Positions 34,782-42,779 of a stretch of 64,000 nt of DNA are shown here, one piece after another. The translations under genes and the position numbers were made by a program. Numbering within the stretch: the first letter of the stretch is position 1; every line of letters starts with the position of its first letter. Source of the DNA: an uncultured Draconibacterium sp. (GTDB lineage: Bacteria > Bacteroidota > Bacteroidia > Bacteroidales > Prolixibacteraceae). A model generated the notes under the pieces. It saw only the letters and a program-made list of their open reading frames with translations, ran no database searches and had not been told where the DNA came from. Location: positions 4,133,001 to 4,197,000 of the forward strand of contig NZ_OY776414.1 in assembly GCF_963675585.1 (NCBI RefSeq), given 5' to 3'.

Positions 34782-36713
34782 ATGATTCGAACTCTAATAT
34801 TTCTATTTTTTACGTTTGCTTTTTCGAGTTTGGCAAAAGCACAGAAGCCGGAATTTCAAACAGATAAAATTGCATTTAACGAGAGTCAGTCCTATGCAAA
34901 CAAATCAGCTTTTAAGGAAACACAATCAGCCGCTGAAACCGATTTCATTTACACAAAAATGGAATGGGACATCGATCCTGCAGTTCGATACATTTCAGGA
35001 AAAGTTTCTACTTCCTTTAAAAGTAAAAAAGCAGATTTAAACCAGGTATACTTCGATTTGAGCAGTGCTCTCAAGGTCGACTCAGTTGTTCAGAACACTC
35101 AAAAAATAGATTTTTTACACGAAACAGACTTGCTTTCAGTATCACTGTTCACTGCTTTGAATGTGGATGAAATCGACTCTGTTTGTATTTATTATAAGGG
35201 TGTTCCTCCACAATCGGGTTTTGGCTCTTTTGCTCAGAGCACGCATGGAGCCAACCAGACTCCGGTTCTATGGACACTATCGGAGCCCTATGGTGCTAAA
35301 GAATGGTGGCCGTGCAAACAATCTTTGTCTGACAAAATTGATTCGATTGAAGTGATTGTAACTACTCCTGAGGAATTTCGGACTGCCAGTAACGGAACAC
35401 TGGTTTCGGAAGTAGAAGCTCGCGGAAAACGAAGTATGCATTGGAAACACAACTATCCGATTACACCTTACCTTGTTGCTATTGCTGTTACTGATTACGT
35501 TGATTATTCGGAATATGCAACTCTTGAAAGTGGTGACAGTGTAGAAATTTTAAACTATGTATATCCTGAAGATCTTGAAAATGCCAAAACAAAAACTCCT
35601 GTAACTGCAGAGCTAATACAACTGTATAATTCATTGATTGGAGAATATCCTTTTGCCTCTGAAAAATACGGGCACGCGCAGTTTGGCTGGGGCGGCGGCA
35701 TGGAGCACCAAACCATGAGTTTTATGAATAATTTTGGATTCGAACTGATTGCGCATGAGCTGGCACATCAATGGTTTGGCGATTACATTACTTTGGGGTC
35801 GTGGCAACACATTTGGCTTAACGAAGGTTTTGCAACCTATGTTACCGGTTTGGCCTACGAAAATTTGCTGGATGGAGAATATTGGCCACTTTGGAAAAGC
35901 GTTTATAAAAACAAAGTATTAAGTCAGCCTGACGGATCAGTATTTGTTGAAGACACCACTTCTATTTCGCGTTTATTCAGTTCGAGACTTTCTTATGCCA
36001 AAGGGGGATTTTTATTGCATATGCAACGTTGGATAGTGGGTGACGAAGCTTTTTTCAAGGCTTTAAAAAGCTACTTTGACGACGAAAAAATTGCCAACGG
36101 TTTTGCACTCACCGAAGATTGGATAAAACACATTGAAGCCGAAGGAGATACCACGCTAACCGAATTCTTCAACGACTGGTTTTATGGAGAAGGCTATCCG
36201 ATTTATTCCATCCACTACCGCCAAAACGGCTTCGACTCTTTGTTCATCGAACTTGCACAAAGCACATCTCATTCTTCGGTCGATTTTTTTGAAATGCCGG
36301 TTCCAATCCGTGTTTATGGAAACAACAAAACCGATTCCGCCGATTTCAGATTAGCACACACAAGCAATCACCAACAATTTGTTTTGTCTCCGGGATTTAA
36401 GGTGGATGAAATAAAAATTGATCCCGACAACAGGATTCTTTGTATGACTGACCAAATCGTAAATGCTCCCTTTCGTTTTGTACAAAATGATATACAGATT
36501 TATCCAAATCCAAGCCACAGCCGGGTTACAATTCGTATTCCAGCAACTGAGAAATCAGAGCAAATCCGGCTCATTTCCATAAATGGTGACTGTATTCGAT
36601 ATTATTCTGGAAATACAAAAGAAATAGATCTTAATAATCTTGCAAATGGAACCTATTTTCTACAAATAAAAACCGAAAACTCGGTTTATAACAAAAAAAT
36701 CGTCAAGCAATAA
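34782..36713 (+). CDS. M1-family metallopeptidase with T9SS C-terminal sorting domain
   Basis: Secreted zinc aminopeptidase. Signal peptide MIRTLIFLFFTFAFSSLAKAQ; zinc motif HELAH (325-329) with third ligand E348 in WLNEGFATY; GMEHQ (306-310) is the substrate motif. The last about 75 residues, starting FVQNDIQIYPNPSHSRVTI and ending GTYFLQIKTENSVYNKKIVKQ, form a type A T9SS sorting domain, so the protein should cross the outer membrane through the secretion system encoded at 41.9-47.8 kb. 643 residues. Its stop is 2 bases from the convergent lipoprotein gene. Confidence 0.93.
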   Translation: MIRTLIFLFFTFAFSSLAKAQKPEFQTDKIAFNESQSYANKSAFKETQSAAETDFIYTKMEWDIDPAVRYISGKVSTSFKSKKADLNQVYFDLSSALKVDSVVQNTQKIDFLHETDLLSVSLFTALNVDEIDSVCIYYKGVPPQSGFGSFAQSTHGANQTPVLWTLSEPYGAKEWWPCKQSLSDKIDSIEVIVTTPEEFRTASNGTLVSEVEARGKRSMHWKHNYPITPYLVAIAVTDYVDYSEYATLESGDSVEILNYVYPEDLENAKTKTPVTAELIQLYNSLIGEYPFASEKYGHAQFGWGGGMEHQTMSFMNNFGFELIAHELAHQWFGDYITLGSWQHIWLNEGFATYVTGLAYENLLDGEYWPLWKSVYKNKVLSQPDGSVFVEDTTSISRLFSSRLSYAKGGFLLHMQRWIVGDEAFFKALKSYFDDEKIANGFALTEDWIKHIEAEGDTTLTEFFNDWFYGEGYPIYSIHYRQNGFDSLFIELAQSTSHSSVDFFEMPVPIRVYGNNKTDSADFRLAHTSNHQQFVLSPGFKVDEIKIDPDNRILCMTDQIVNAPFRFVQNDIQIYPNPSHSRVTIRIPATEKSEQIRLISINGDCIRYYSGNTKEIDLNNLANGTYFLQIKTENSVYNKKIVKQ

Positions 36714-36715
36714 AA

Positions 36716-37108
36716 TCAATCCAATCCCAACTCTTCCATTTTTTTATCCACTTTCTCTGAAATCTCGTCAAAACGTTTTTCATATTTTTCTCTCGAAGCA
36801 CATTTCAAAACATCCCATTGACTGTACCAGGTCATGGCTTCGTTTGCCAATTTTGTATAATCCGTCATCAACGACTGGTCCATCGGATTTTTCATGTATT
36901 TTTCAATGACCTTCAAATAATCATCCACCCATTTTTCGTAATTATCTAAAAATTCATCACAGTTTTTGGTTTCGTTAACCTCGTCCATTACTGCCGACTT
37001 TTCTTCCGTAATAACTTCATCTGTAGTCGATTCTTTTTTGGTTTGGTTGTTACCACACGAAACTAAAAACATCGTAAACAAAAGGCTAAGTGCAAAAAGG
37101 TTTTTCAT
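36716..37108 (-). CDS. Small hypothetical lipoprotein with charged helical domain
   Basis: 130 residues. Lipobox LVSC gives Cys18, followed by a Ser/Thr/Glu-rich linker and a compact helical domain with two Cys (CDEFLDNYEKWVDDYLKVIEKYMKNP and DVLKCASREKYEKRF). It resembles DUF6591-like lipoproteins common in Bacteroidota, but the family is uncertain and the function unknown. It converges on the M1 peptidase gene with only 2 bases between, so their transcripts must overlap. Confidence 0.75.
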   Translation of the reverse strand: MKNLFALSLLFTMFLVSCGNNQTKKESTTDEVITEEKSAVMDEVNETKNCDEFLDNYEKWVDDYLKVIEKYMKNPMDQSLMTDYTKLANEAMTWYSQWDVLKCASREKYEKRFDEISEKVDKKMEELGLD

Positions 37109-37293
37109 AACTAAAAGTTTATTGGTTTTATTAAAAAAGAAAAATGTGTTTAAGATTTACTGAAAGCATTGTTATAGTTTAAACGACTAATAATCAGCAC
37201 CAATCACTAATTTACAAAAAATATTCCGAATGTTCTTTACTCTTTTCCTGAAACCTCTTTACTTGTTTACATCCTTGTTGGAATAGCCTTGTA

Positions 37294-37698
37294 CTACCAG
37301 CTAAATGTAATGGTTTGTTTTAAGTCGGGATGTAAACTAAGAGGAACCGGGCTCGTTCCGGCTACGCTTTCTACCAACTGCTTTTCCTCTTCGGTATATC
37401 CCTTTTTCGGGAATGTAAAAGCTACGATTACTTCTGCAACCCGCCTCGGATCTGAAGCCATGATTTTAGTTACAGCTACTTCTGTCCCTTCGATATCGAT
37501 GTTATTGTCGCGCGCCTTAATTCCCATAATTGTTAGTATACAACTACCCAAAGCAGTGGCTAACATGTCGGTTGGCGAGAAGAATTCTCCTTTTCCCTGG
37601 TTGTCGGTTGGTGCATCGGTTATTACTTTATTTCCCGATTGCAAATGTTCATTCTCGGTGCGTAATCCGCCTAAATAAATGGTTTTAACAGTTGTCAT
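37294..37698 (-). CDS. OsmC-family protein
   Basis: OsmC/Ohr-fold protein; active members reduce organic hydroperoxides with two Cys. The first Cys is present (C53 in ATALGSCILTIMGI), but the second conserved Cys position is Ser116 in AGTSPVPLSLHPD, so the usual disulfide cycle is not possible. 134 residues is the normal size. It is monocistronic. It may be a binding protein or use another thiol partner. Confidence 0.88.
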   Translation of the reverse strand: MTTVKTIYLGGLRTENEHLQSGNKVITDAPTDNQGKGEFFSPTDMLATALGSCILTIMGIKARDNNIDIEGTEVAVTKIMASDPRRVAEVIVAFTFPKKGYTEEEKQLVESVAGTSPVPLSLHPDLKQTITFSW

Positions 37699-38040
37699 TC
37701 TATGTATTTTTATAATTTTTTCTCACTTTTCGTTCGGTATTAAATATACAACTTATTTAATTACCGCATATTTCTCCATTCGTTTCCGTTTTGTTTAAAA
37801 TGAAGAATGAAACTCATCACAGCAAAATACCTCATCTATCTTAATGAAATCTTCAATTTTAGTACGCATCAAGTTGCGAGGAATAAAATCCATTAGATCC
37901 TTCGACGATCGCTCAGGATCGGTTCGGCAGATGATTTTGAAAACTAAAATCATAGTCTCAATGATTTAATTCTATGGAAATAACTCAATCCAGATAAAGA
38001 TTTTTATCTTCGTGCTACCAATCTCTAAAAAAGTAACACG
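37699..38040. promoter_or_regulatory. 342-base divergent region before the NikR-like gene
   Basis: No gene was found. It holds a CCTTCGAC...GCTCAGGATC motif with CGATC (37906-37910) / GATCG (37917-37921), resembling a dispersed environmental repeat; a perfect hairpin ATGATTTT (37931-37938) / AAAATCAT (37946-37953); a palindrome GATAAA-GATT-TTTATC (37993-38008); and a -7-like TATCTTCG (38005-38012) for the regulator gene. Confidence 0.5.
38012..38039 (+). promoter_or_regulatory. Candidate operator GTGCTAC-N14-GTAACAC before the NikR-like gene
   Basis: GTGCTAC (38012-38018) and GTAACAC (38033-38039) are inverted with one mismatch and are 21 bp apart start to start, close to the 22 bp of the NikR operator of E. 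coli. The first half overlaps the -7-like box and the second abuts the ATG, as expected for autorepression. Confidence 0.45.
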
Positions 38041-38442
38041 ATGTCAGTTTCCAGATTTGGTGTATCATTAGATGAAAAGCTTTTAAAGGCATTAGATGAC
38101 TACGTTGCAGACAATGCTTTTGCAAACCGCTCGCAAGCCATCCGCCACCTGATTGAAAAAAATATGGTGGAAGAAAAATGGAAGTGCGACAACATTGTTG
38201 CCGGAGCAATTGTGCTGGTTTATGAACACGACAAAAAAGAAATTCTTAAGAAATCTTCCGACATTCAGTTTTCCTATAAAAGTTTTGTCCTTTCGGTACA
38301 GGGATTCTATTTAAACGATCAAAATTACATGGAGGTTATTGCTGTAAAAGGACCTTCGAAAAAGCTCACAGAAATATCGGAAAAGCTGATTAGCATAAAA
38401 GGAATACAACACGGTAAGCTTGTAATGAGCAAGGCCAAATAA
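38041..38442 (+). CDS. NikR-like ribbon-helix-helix regulator lacking nickel ligands
   Basis: 133 residues. The N-terminus MSVSRFGVSLDEKLLKALDDYV followed by ANRSQAIRHLI is the RHH DNA-binding domain of NikR; the rest aligns to the ACT-like nickel domain through YEHDKKEILKK, MEVIAVKG and IKGIQHGKL. The four high-affinity nickel ligands of E. coli NikR (H76, H87, H89, C95) correspond here to F77, G88, Y90 and Y96. The protein therefore should not sense nickel in the known way. The next gene is a TonB-dependent receptor 53 bases downstream. Confidence 0.85.
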   Translation: MSVSRFGVSLDEKLLKALDDYVADNAFANRSQAIRHLIEKNMVEEKWKCDNIVAGAIVLVYEHDKKEILKKSSDIQFSYKSFVLSVQGFYLNDQNYMEVIAVKGPSKKLTEISEKLISIKGIQHGKLVMSKAK

Positions 38443-38459
38443 TTTTTTTTACACAAACA

Positions 38460-38487
38460 GTAACACGAATCAACAATAAAGTAACAC
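38460..38487 (+). promoter_or_regulatory. Two GTAACAC repeats spaced 21 bp before the TonB receptor
   Basis: GTAACAC occurs at 38460-38466 and 38481-38487, direct repeats exactly 21 bp apart, the same spacing as the half-sites in front of the regulator gene. The second ends 8 bases before the ATG. Confidence 0.45.
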
Positions 38488-38495
38488 TACCAATA

Positions 38496-40346
38496 ATGAA
38501 AAAACAATTTTTACTTGCAATACTAGCCCTGTCGGTGCTACTTATTTTTACAAACAAATTGCAGGCTCAAATGCAATATTTTACAGAAGATACCATCGAA
38601 ATTAATGAAGTAGTTGTAACTGGTTCTCATGTAAAAGTAAACCGAAACAACGTACCAATGGCCGTTTCTGTGGTTAACCGATTGCAAATTGAAGAAAGCG
38701 ATGAATCGGCAGTTTTACCCATTTTAAATGGTCGGGTTCCAGGGCTTTTTGTAACTGAAAGAGGGGTTACAGGTTTTGGGGTTGCTACCGGTTCGGCAGG
38801 TCAAATCACCATCCGGGGTATTGGTGGAAGTCCAACAACCGGTGTACTAATGCTTATCGATGGACATCCTCAATTTATGGGAATTATGGGTCACCCGCTT
38901 CCCGATTCGTATGTTGCTTCCGATGTTGAACAGGTGGAAGTGATTCGCGGCCCCGCTTCTATTCTATACGGTTCAAATGCCATGGGAGGTGTAATTAACA
39001 TTATCACAAAGAAACAAAGCAACGATGGCATTCATGGAAACGCACGACTTTCATACGGTTCATACAACACACAAAAGTACATGGGCTCGGTTGGTTTTAA
39101 AAAGGAAAAGTTTAGTGCTTTTATTTCAGGAAACCACGACCAAACAGATGGACACAGACCAAATTCTGACTTTAAAATTAGTAATGGATATTTAAAACTT
39201 GCGTACGATATTAACGAACATTTTTTTGCATCGGGAGATGTTAGTCTGGCTGCATTTGAATCTTCTGATCCCGGGCCTGACACCTTAAATGCAATGCCTG
39301 GAGAAAGTATTGATATTGTGCGTGGATACACGGCATTTACATTGTTAAACGAATTTGAAAACGCGTCGGGCGCCATAAAGTTTTTTTACAATTTTGGTGA
39401 GCACGAAATTACAGATGGATTTCATTCAACAGACCATAATTACGGAGTAAATCTGTACGAAGCATTTCATTTATTTGAAGGAAATACATTTACAGCAGGT
39501 TACGACTTTATGAATTATGGAGGACTGGCCGAAAATGAACTTGCAATGGGTGGAAAGGGAATTGTTTTTGCTGACACAACAATTACTGAACAAGGTGTTT
39601 ATGCTTTACTGCAACAAAACATTGCGACTAAACTGACCATTAATGCAGGACTTCGGTTTCAACACCACAGCAAATATGGCGGACAATGGATTCCTTCGTT
39701 GGGTTTTGCCTACGAGCTCGACAAACAAACAGCGTGGAAAGGTTCAGTTTCAAAAGGATTTAGAAGTCCAACTATGCGTGAATTATTTTTGTGGGGGCCT
39801 AATCCAGACTTAAATCCTGAAACCATCTGGAATTATGAAACCGGCATTTCAAAAGCATTTTTCAACAAAAAAATACAAACAGAACTTACATTATTTATGC
39901 TTGAAGGCGACAACCTGATCGTAAATGCCGGCCCACCAACCGGCTACCAAAACACAGGAGAAGTTTCAAACAAAGGAATTGAATTTGCATTAACAGCCGA
40001 ACCGGTTGAAAATTTGACACTGAATGCGACTTACAGCTACATAAACATGAAAAATCCGGTATTTGCAACACCTGAACATCATTTGTTTTTAAACGCTAAA
40101 TATCGCTTTAAAAAGCTTCTCTTAAATGCAAACATTCAGCAGGTTTCAAATCTCGACAATGATGCAAGTGCGGCAGTAAATCTGGAAAGCTATACTCTTC
40201 TGAATGCAAAAGCCACGTATAACTTATCCCAAAAACTCAGGTTATTTATTAGTGGCGAGAATTTATTAGGTACAAAATACGAGGTAAATCGCTACTACAC
40301 AATGCCGGAAGCAACTGTTTTTGCCGGAATCAGCTTTCTGTTTTAA
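38496..40346 (+). CDS. TonB-dependent outer membrane receptor
   Basis: Energised outer membrane channel for a metal chelate, vitamin or similar ligand. Signal peptide MKKQFLLAILALSVLLIFTNKLQAQ, then a TonB-box-like EINEVVVTGSHVKV, a plug domain with QITIRGIGGSPTTGVLMLIDG and VEVIRGPASILYGSNAMGGVINIITKK, and a 22-strand barrel ending in AGISFLF with a terminal Phe. 616 residues, without the carboxypeptidase-like N-terminal extension seen in SusC proteins, so it resembles BtuB/CirA/FecA-type receptors. The regulator upstream may control it. The ligand is unknown. Confidence 0.92.
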   Translation: MKKQFLLAILALSVLLIFTNKLQAQMQYFTEDTIEINEVVVTGSHVKVNRNNVPMAVSVVNRLQIEESDESAVLPILNGRVPGLFVTERGVTGFGVATGSAGQITIRGIGGSPTTGVLMLIDGHPQFMGIMGHPLPDSYVASDVEQVEVIRGPASILYGSNAMGGVINIITKKQSNDGIHGNARLSYGSYNTQKYMGSVGFKKEKFSAFISGNHDQTDGHRPNSDFKISNGYLKLAYDINEHFFASGDVSLAAFESSDPGPDTLNAMPGESIDIVRGYTAFTLLNEFENASGAIKFFYNFGEHEITDGFHSTDHNYGVNLYEAFHLFEGNTFTAGYDFMNYGGLAENELAMGGKGIVFADTTITEQGVYALLQQNIATKLTINAGLRFQHHSKYGGQWIPSLGFAYELDKQTAWKGSVSKGFRSPTMRELFLWGPNPDLNPETIWNYETGISKAFFNKKIQTELTLFMLEGDNLIVNAGPPTGYQNTGEVSNKGIEFALTAEPVENLTLNATYSYINMKNPVFATPEHHLFLNAKYRFKKLLLNANIQQVSNLDNDASAAVNLESYTLLNAKATYNLSQKLRLFISGENLLGTKYEVNRYYTMPEATVFAGISFLF

Positions 40347-40459
40347 ACAGATACCGACACTTATTTAGTACGAATTAAAACTACTTCTTTTGGTGATGCA
40401 GTTTTCTTAAGAATTTAGTGAAATAAACATGTTTTGTCGTGATACGAAAAACATTGCAG

Positions 40460-41812
40460 CTATTTTTTCTGTAAATCGTTTCGGAATGAAGTTCTTACAC
40501 AACGGAATCCGATATAAGATTTAGCTGTATCCTGATACTCATAAGTTCGTGTTCCGGTTTGAATGTAATATGCCACATCTTTCCACGATCCACCACGAAT
40601 TACTTTTCGTTTCATAACTTGTGGATCGTCAGGTCGGGCATTGTACTGAATTTCCGGATTAAAGTCGTCGATGGTATTGTACCCAGCTTCGTAAAATGCA
40701 GTTGAAGTCCATTCGGCAACATTTCCGGCCATATCATAAACGCCATAAGGGTTGGGATCAAATTCTCCCACTTTCATGGTAGTAGTTGTTGTTGGACTGT
40801 CGGCGACATAGTTTCCACGCAGCGGTTTAAAATTGGCCACAAAACATCCGTTTACATTTCGTGTGTAGTAACTTCCCCATGGATACATATTGTTGTGCAT
40901 TCCACCTCTTGCTGCAATCTCCCACTCTGTTTCGGTTGGAAGCCGGAAATCGTGTGCCGGCATTTCATTAAAACGCTCCGATGTTATCGAACGTAATCCA
41001 CTTCGCCAGTTACAAAATGCGTTTGCCTGTTTCCAGCTCACTCCAACTACCGGATAATCATCAAAACCAACATGCGAAAAATATTTTAAGGTAAAAGGCT
41101 CGTTAAAAGAGTATGTAAAATCACGGATCCAAACCAATGTATCGGGATAAACAGGAACTGACTCGCGCATTAAAAATGAACTACGATTTTGAATTGGAAC
41201 AAGTTCACCATCCGAATTCACAACATTACCTTCGTACTTTTGTGTGTCGTAATTGAAACTGTTACTTCTTTTAGCTGCCTGTTTAAAATCAATCCAATAA
41301 TACTCGTATACCAATTTCCTTGTGTCAATTTCTCTTTTATAACCAAAACGTTCTTGTTCCGGAACATAAAGTTCATCCATTGCCATTTGATATTCACGAT
41401 CATTCCACTCAATACGTTCTTCCCAATTTATTTTTGGCTCTTTAAGTGGGGCACCATACTTATCTTCAGTAATAATAAAATCAGTGTATGTTTGACCCAG
41501 TAATTCCCGTGCCTTTTTATCTCTTACCCAATATACAAACTGGCGGTATTCGTTGTTTGTAATTTCCGTATCATCAATCCAAAACGCTTCGGTAGAAACG
41601 GTTCTGGTAGGAAGCAAGTCATAAATTTCGTCGTCATTCGATCCAAGATTAAACGATCCTCTCTCGATATAAACCATACCATATGGAATTGGCTCAAACC
41701 ATTTTTCCCTGGTGCCTTTTCCAAGCGTCAGGTACTGATTTGTTGTTTCCTTTTGGCAAGAAGTAAAAAGCATCACTGCTGCAACAAATAAATATGTGAT
41801 GGCTCTTTTCAT
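40460..41812 (-). CDS. GldK/GldJ-like lipoprotein with SUMF1 (FGE-like) domain, second copy
   Basis: 450-residue lipoprotein (lipobox TSC) with a formylglycine-generating-enzyme-like fold: YGMVYIERGSFNLGS, WIDDTEITNNEYRQFVYWV, YPVVGVSWKQANAFCNWR, FRLPTETEWEIAARGG, YDMAGNVAEWTSTAF and VIRGGSWKD. It is very similar in sequence and length to the GldK at 45.3-46.7 kb. It follows gldN across a hairpin terminator. GldK and GldJ keep this fold in the T9SS without known enzymatic function, so a structural role in the secretion ring is likely. Confidence 0.88.
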   Translation of the reverse strand: MKRAITYLFVAAVMLFTSCQKETTNQYLTLGKGTREKWFEPIPYGMVYIERGSFNLGSNDDEIYDLLPTRTVSTEAFWIDDTEITNNEYRQFVYWVRDKKARELLGQTYTDFIITEDKYGAPLKEPKINWEERIEWNDREYQMAMDELYVPEQERFGYKREIDTRKLVYEYYWIDFKQAAKRSNSFNYDTQKYEGNVVNSDGELVPIQNRSSFLMRESVPVYPDTLVWIRDFTYSFNEPFTLKYFSHVGFDDYPVVGVSWKQANAFCNWRSGLRSITSERFNEMPAHDFRLPTETEWEIAARGGMHNNMYPWGSYYTRNVNGCFVANFKPLRGNYVADSPTTTTTMKVGEFDPNPYGVYDMAGNVAEWTSTAFYEAGYNTIDDFNPEIQYNARPDDPQVMKRKVIRGGSWKDVAYYIQTGTRTYEYQDTAKSYIGFRCVRTSFRNDLQKK

Positions 41813-41878
41813 TTATAAAACGGTCGTTATCGCTATTCTTAATAACGTTACTTATGCTGCTAAATTGTTTCAAAAAAA

Positions 41879-41900
41879 AGCCTTATGTTTCCATAAGGCT
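41879..41900 (-). terminator. Terminator between gldN and the second gldK-like gene
   Basis: Perfect 9-bp stem AGCCTTATG (41879-41887) / CATAAGGCT (41892-41900); on the minus strand it is followed by a T8 run. Confidence 0.85.
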
Positions 41901-41921
41901 GCATATATTTAATGAAAATGA

Positions 41922-42773
41922 TCAATATTCCCAAAGATCTTGTTCGAAGTTGAATATTTCATCCTCGATCTTTTTTGATTCTAACATGGCTTGTTTGCCC
42001 TGCAGGTAAGCACTGATATCGCGATTATTGTAGACGTTTGATTCTTTCACGATGTAGCTGCTAAACATTCTTTTTATAAATAAATCGTCGAACGAATTCT
42101 GACGCGCATCGTTATACGGATTTAACACCAGATTGGTAGCTAAAAGCGGACGTGCTTCAGGATAATATACCCAGAATACTTTCTGACGTTGTACCAATCC
42201 CGAAGTATCTCCTTCTCGCATATATTCACGAACCGGGCAAATTCCAAGTACACGTACATTCAAAGTAGATGTTTGCTTATCGAAATACCATTGTTCTTTA
42301 ACCATGTACTGTTTAATTTCATTCGGTCTGATATCGCCTGATACCACAACATCCTCTTCTTCACCTGTATCGAAATTAATTTTCTTCTGTGTTGTTGCCT
42401 GGGCACCAAATCTGGTTTTTACCTGAGCATAACTCATCGGAATCTTAAAATCATCATCTGCCTGAGCATCATAAGGAGTGATTTGTCCGTTCTCGATTCC
42501 CTGTAACAATAAGTTAATCAAGTTAGTTCGATCGGCAATTTCCTGTGTAGGATAATAAAGCGGAAGATTCATTTTCTCTCGCAAATCGATAATTCGCCAA
42601 ATTGTTTTCGACCAAAATACATCTGCTTCACGAACAGATACCAAGGGCATTGGCTTTTTGGCATAAATATCGTTTTGTTTGTAAGCTCCATTTACGATTT
42701 GTGCATTAGTACGCGTTTGCGCAAAACACATCATCATTGAAACTATTCCGATATAGATCACTAACTTTCTCAT
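41922..42773 (-). CDS. gldN: T9SS ring component GldN/PorN
   Basis: Periplasmic protein that forms the T9SS ring with GldK. Signal peptide MRKLVIYIGIVSMMMCFAQTRTNAQ, then the family sequence DVFWSKTIWRIIDLREKMNLPLYYPTQEI (about 52-80) and FDDLFIKRMFSSYIVKESN. 283 residues. Begins 6 bases after gldM. The order porP-gldK-gldL-gldM-gldN is the same as in Porphyromonas gingivalis and Flavobacterium. Confidence 0.95.
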   Translation of the reverse strand: MRKLVIYIGIVSMMMCFAQTRTNAQIVNGAYKQNDIYAKKPMPLVSVREADVFWSKTIWRIIDLREKMNLPLYYPTQEIADRTNLINLLLQGIENGQITPYDAQADDDFKIPMSYAQVKTRFGAQATTQKKINFDTGEEEDVVVSGDIRPNEIKQYMVKEQWYFDKQTSTLNVRVLGICPVREYMREGDTSGLVQRQKVFWVYYPEARPLLATNLVLNPYNDARQNSFDDLFIKRMFSSYIVKESNVYNNRDISAYLQGKQAMLESKKIEDEIFNFEQDLWEY

Positions 42774-42779
42774 ATTTCA

